Shown here: positions 5,947 through 7,796 of the stretch, in pieces
Numbering within the stretch: the stretch's first letter is position 1
Layout of the letters: each line of letters starts with the position of its first letter
From: an uncultured Holophagaceae bacterium
GTDB taxonomy: Bacteria > Acidobacteriota > Holophagae > Holophagales > Holophagaceae
NCBI GenBank assembly: GCA_903890595.1
Contig: CAITBU010000143.1
Span: forward strand, 1 to 7,796
Direction of reading: 5' to 3'
DNA length: 7,796 nt
Notes under the pieces: model-generated
Database searches by the model: none
What the model saw: the letters and a program-made list of their open reading frames with translations, nothing else
Told to the model about the DNA's origin: nothing
Program-made: the position numbers and the translations under genes

Positions 5947-6804
5947 ATGCGCGTTGTTCGAACAATTGCTGATCTTAGAGCCCTTCTGCGGCCCCTCCGG
6001 GAGCAAGGCCACCGCATCGGGTTCGTACCCACCATGGGCTTTCTTCACGAGGGTCACGGGGCCCTGATCCGCCAGAGTGCCGCCCGCTGCGATGTCACCG
6101 TGGTGTCGATCTTCGTGAACCCAACGCAGTTCGGTCCCGGCGAGGACCTGGCCACCTACCCCCGGGACCTGGAGCGGGACCAGAATCTCTGCCTGGATGC
6201 CGGTGCGACGGTGCTCTTCCTCCCCGAGGTGGGCGAGATTTACCCCACCGCCTTCCAGACCCACATCGAGCCCGGTCGCATGGCCGAGACCCTCTGTGGC
6301 GCCTACCGCCCCGGCCACTTCCGCGGCGTCGCCACCGTGGTGGCGAAGTTCTTCAGCATCGTCCAGCCCGATCTGGCCTTCTTCGGCCAGAAGGACTTCC
6401 AGCAGACCGCCGTCATTCGCCGCATGGCCCGGGACCTGAACCTTCCCGTGGACGTGGTCGTGGTCCCCACCATCCGGGATACCGATGGCCTGGCCCTCAG
6501 CAGCCGCAACACCTACCTCGACCCCGAGACCCGCAGCCGCGCCCTGGGCCTCAGCAAGGGCCTCCAGGCCGCCAAGGCAGCCTTCGACGCGGGTGAGCGC
6601 AGCACCGTGGCGCTCCTCGACATCGCCCGTGCCCCCATGGCCTCGGCCGACAGCATCCAGTACCTCGACCTGGTGGACGCCCAGACCCTGGAACCCCTGG
6701 AGGGCCAGGTCAACCGCACGGTGGCGCTCTGCGTAGCGGCCTTCCTCGGCACCACCCGCCTCATCGACAACATCATGCTGACGCCGCCCGCCGGCGCGCT
6801 CTGA
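5947..6804 (+). CDS. panC: Pantothenate synthetase (pantoate--beta-alanine ligase)
   Basis: Cytoplasmic ligase that adenylates pantoate with ATP and joins it to beta-alanine, giving pantothenate with release of AMP and PPi. From the ATG the protein has 285 residues, the usual length. The N-terminal Rossmann-like nucleotidyltransferase domain carries the HIGH-type motif VPTMGFLHEGHG (27-38), then VSIFVNPTQFGPGEDL and YPRDLERD. RPGHFRGVATVVAKFF (121-136) and FFGQKDFQQ (145-153) follow. The KMSKS-equivalent is LALSSRNTYL (182-191), with Leu-Ala-Leu where LAM is more usual. The C-terminal dimerisation and lid domain ends in TTRLIDNIML. The frame stays open upstream to a GTG at 5884 inside panB, but those residues do not resemble PanC N-termini. 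It follows panB by 50 bases and probably shares its transcript. Confidence 0.96.
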   Translation: MRVVRTIADLRALLRPLREQGHRIGFVPTMGFLHEGHGALIRQSAARCDVTVVSIFVNPTQFGPGEDLATYPRDLERDQNLCLDAGATVLFLPEVGEIYPTAFQTHIEPGRMAETLCGAYRPGHFRGVATVVAKFFSIVQPDLAFFGQKDFQQTAVIRRMARDLNLPVDVVVVPTIRDTDGLALSSRNTYLDPETRSRALGLSKGLQAAKAAFDAGERSTVALLDIARAPMASADSIQYLDLVDAQTLEPLEGQVNRTVALCVAAFLGTTRLIDNIMLTPPAGAL

Positions 6805-6814
6805 GCGGGCCGGC

Positions 6815-6832
6815 AGGGCCTTCCTAGGCCCT
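6815..6832 (+). terminator. Stem-loop after panC
   Basis: AGGGCCT (6815-6821) pairs perfectly with AGGCCCT (6826-6832) around a TCCT loop, giving a 7-bp GC-rich stem 10 bases after the panC stop. No T-run follows, so it may slow polymerase, protect the panBC mRNA 3' end, or do nothing. It would separate panBC from the secreted-protein gene downstream. Confidence 0.4.
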
Positions 6833-6859
6833 TCGGATGATGGTGCAAAGAGCTGGAAG

Positions 6860-6869
6860 AGCCTAGGCT
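6860..6869 (+). promoter_or_regulatory. CTAG palindrome and possible -10 region before the secreted-protein gene
   Basis: AGCCTAGGCT is a perfect 10-bp palindrome 24 bases upstream of the next start codon. It contains TAGGCT (6864-6869), which could serve as a GC-rich -10 hexamer; I see no convincing -35 at the right distance. Downstream, CTCC (6876-6879) can pair with GGAG (6885-6888) of the Shine-Dalgarno, a short stem that might moderate translation. Confidence 0.25.
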
Positions 6870-6893
6870 TGGGACCTCCCTGAAGGAGAGACC

Positions 6894-7364
6894 ATGCCCC
6901 GCCGCCTTGCCCTGCCCTTCCTGCTCCTGGCCGTCGTCCTGACCGGCCCCACCGCCACCGCCCGGCCCGATGAGCACCGCCGTGGCCGAGAGTCCGAGCG
7001 CGAGGACGCCAAGGTCTGGAAGGAGCGGGAGAAGCAGGAGCGCCGCTACTGGAAAGAGCAGGAAGGGCGCGGCCACAATCCCCATCGCTACATCGAGGAC
7101 GGCCATGACCGCGGGCGTCGGCCCATCCCGCCCCCCTGGATGAACGGCTACTGGCGCCAGGGCGAGTCCCGCCGCTACGTGGCCCTCGTCCCAGGAGACC
7201 CCTCCCGCATGTACGTCTTCCTGGATGGCCGCTGGGTGCTGCGCCTGGTCCGCGATCCCCGGGCCCGCCTGGACCTGGAAGGCGCCTTCCGCCTGCCCAT
7301 GGCCCCGCCTCCCATCGCCCCGCCCCGGCTGGGGCTGGACCTGCACGTGGTGCTCTTCAACTAA
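6894..7364 (+). CDS. Hypothetical secreted or periplasmic protein, charged helix plus Trp/Pro-rich domain
   Basis: I do not recognise this 156-residue protein. It begins with a classical signal peptide: basic MPRR, hydrophobic core at about 5-18, and an Ala-Thr-Ala site with predicted cleavage after residue 23. Residues 25-60 are extremely charged, rich in Arg, Glu and Lys, with WKE repeated 11 residues apart (42-44 and 53-55), suggesting an extended helix or coiled coil. Residues 77-135 hold RPIPPPWMNGYW, then YVALVPGDPSRMYVFLDGRWVLRLV, which looks like a small beta-rich unit. The tail is Pro-rich (PMAPPPIAPP) and ends in LDLHVVLFN. There is no Cys, lipobox or transmembrane helix after the signal. 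A strong AAGGAGAG (6883-6890) precedes the ATG. It lies between panC and panD in the same direction, but nothing in it suggests a role in pantothenate synthesis. The GC-rich codon use matches its pan neighbours, so it is likely native. Confidence 0.75.
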   Translation: MPRRLALPFLLLAVVLTGPTATARPDEHRRGRESEREDAKVWKEREKQERRYWKEQEGRGHNPHRYIEDGHDRGRRPIPPPWMNGYWRQGESRRYVALVPGDPSRMYVFLDGRWVLRLVRDPRARLDLEGAFRLPMAPPPIAPPRLGLDLHVVLFN

Positions 7365-7452
7365 GAAAAGATCGAGGATGGACCGCGCGGCCCAGTGAGG
7401 CCATGCTAGGGCCTTGGCCGGGACTCCCGATGGAGCCTGGACCGGAGGATGC
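7365..7452 (+). promoter_or_regulatory. Leader region upstream of panD
   Basis: This 88-base gap holds a CTAG (7406-7409) within GCTAGGGC, a possible GC-rich -10 without a clear -35. A small inverted repeat CTCC (7424-7427) / GGAG (7432-7435) follows, then the panD Shine-Dalgarno CGGAGGA (7443-7449). The spacing from GGAGG to the ATG is only four bases, which is short. The order CTAGG, TTGG, GGAC, CTCCC, GGAG resembles the leader of the preceding gene (6862-6888). Confidence 0.3.
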
Positions 7453-7796
7453 ATGCTGCGCCACTTCCTGCTCGGAAAGATCCATCGCGCCACCGTCACC
7501 CGGGCCGATGTGGACTATGTGGGTTCCATCACCCTGGACCCCCTGCTCATCGAAGCCGCGGGCTTCCTCGAGAACGAGAAAGTGGACATCTACGACGTGA
7601 CCAATGGGTCGCGCCTGGCCACCTACGTGATCCCGGGCACCCCGGGGTCGGGCGAGGTCGGCATCAACGGCGCCGCCGCCCACCTGGTCCAGAAGGGCGA
7701 CCTGGTCATCATCGCCGCCTATGGCTGGATGACCCAGGAAGAGTCCGAAGCCCTGGCCCCCCGGGTGGTCTTCGTGGACGACCGGAACCGCATCAC
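7453..7796 (+). CDS. panD: Aspartate 1-decarboxylase, pyruvoyl-dependent (3' end cut by window)
   Basis: Cytoplasmic enzyme that decarboxylates L-aspartate to beta-alanine, the second substrate of PanC. It is made as an inactive proenzyme that cleaves itself between Gly24 and Ser25, turning Ser25 into the pyruvoyl cofactor. The visible 114 residues show Lys9 in the GKIHRATVT segment, the cleavage site DYVGSIT (21-27, same numbering as E. coli), NGSRLATY with Arg54, Thr57 and Tyr58, and PGSGEVGINGAAAHLVQKGDLVII. The usual protein is about 126 residues, so only about ten are missing beyond base 7796. The frame is open to the window end. The ATG is chosen because MLRHFLLGKIHRATVT is a family-typical N-terminus. 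Maturation may need PanM/PanZ in some enterobacteria; none is seen here. Confidence 0.96.
   Translation, partial: MLRHFLLGKIHRATVTRADVDYVGSITLDPLLIEAAGFLENEKVDIYDVTNGSRLATYVIPGTPGSGEVGINGAAAHLVQKGDLVIIAAYGWMTQEESEALAPRVVFVDDRNRI

Noticed and set aside
6894..7364. Secreted protein as an RcnB-like periplasmic metal-homeostasis protein
   Set aside because: Only a loose likeness in a charged, Trp-containing periplasmic protein; the RcnB core motif is not seen.

Overview
The window is a GC-rich bacterial chromosome segment with three blocks. None of it looks like phage, IS or CRISPR. The A2-type caa3 oxidase (YSHPAVY motif in subunit I, cytochrome c fused to subunit II), the high GC and the compact layout suggest an aerobic or facultatively aerobic Gram-negative-type bacterium. 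Acidobacteriota of the Holophaga/Geothrix kind is my best guess. That placement is an inference from gene style, not a database match.

Block 1 (start to 3686, + strand) is a cytochrome c oxidase operon in the order ctaD (3' part only) - ctaE - ctaF - ctaC - ctaB. The genes overlap by 4 bases or sit 7 to 12 bases apart, so they are almost certainly co-transcribed. Subunit I carries haem a, haem a3 and CuB. Subunit II carries CuA and a C-terminal class I cytochrome c domain. CtaB makes haem O, the precursor of the haem A this enzyme needs. Two features stand out. The helix VI Glu is absent from subunit I and replaced by the A2 signature. The Glu normally inside the CuA loop, which ligates the Mg/Mn ion, is Val.

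Block 2 (3699 to 4856, - strand) is a single convergent gene for an AAA_14/DUF4143 ATP-binding protein, visibly less GC-rich than its neighbours. Just upstream of its start codon lies a striking 30-base imperfect palindrome (4867-4896). It overlaps a candidate promoter placed so that the mRNA could be leaderless. The gene looks like a self-contained accessory insertion between two housekeeping operons.

Block 3 (5033 to end, + strand) is a pantothenate (vitamin B5) cluster: panB, panC, an unrecognised small secreted-protein gene, then panD (truncated by the window end about ten residues before its expected C-terminus). PanB makes ketopantoate, PanD makes beta-alanine, and PanC condenses pantoate with beta-alanine. 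The ketopantoate reductase (panE or ilvC) is not in the window.

No stretch over 300 bases lacks a gene. The longest gap (4857-5032) holds the palindrome and candidate divergent promoters. Four of the six CTAG tetranucleotides in the window fall in the three short intergenic regions upstream of panB, the small secreted-protein gene and panD, which suggests they belong to promoter -10 elements or hairpins.
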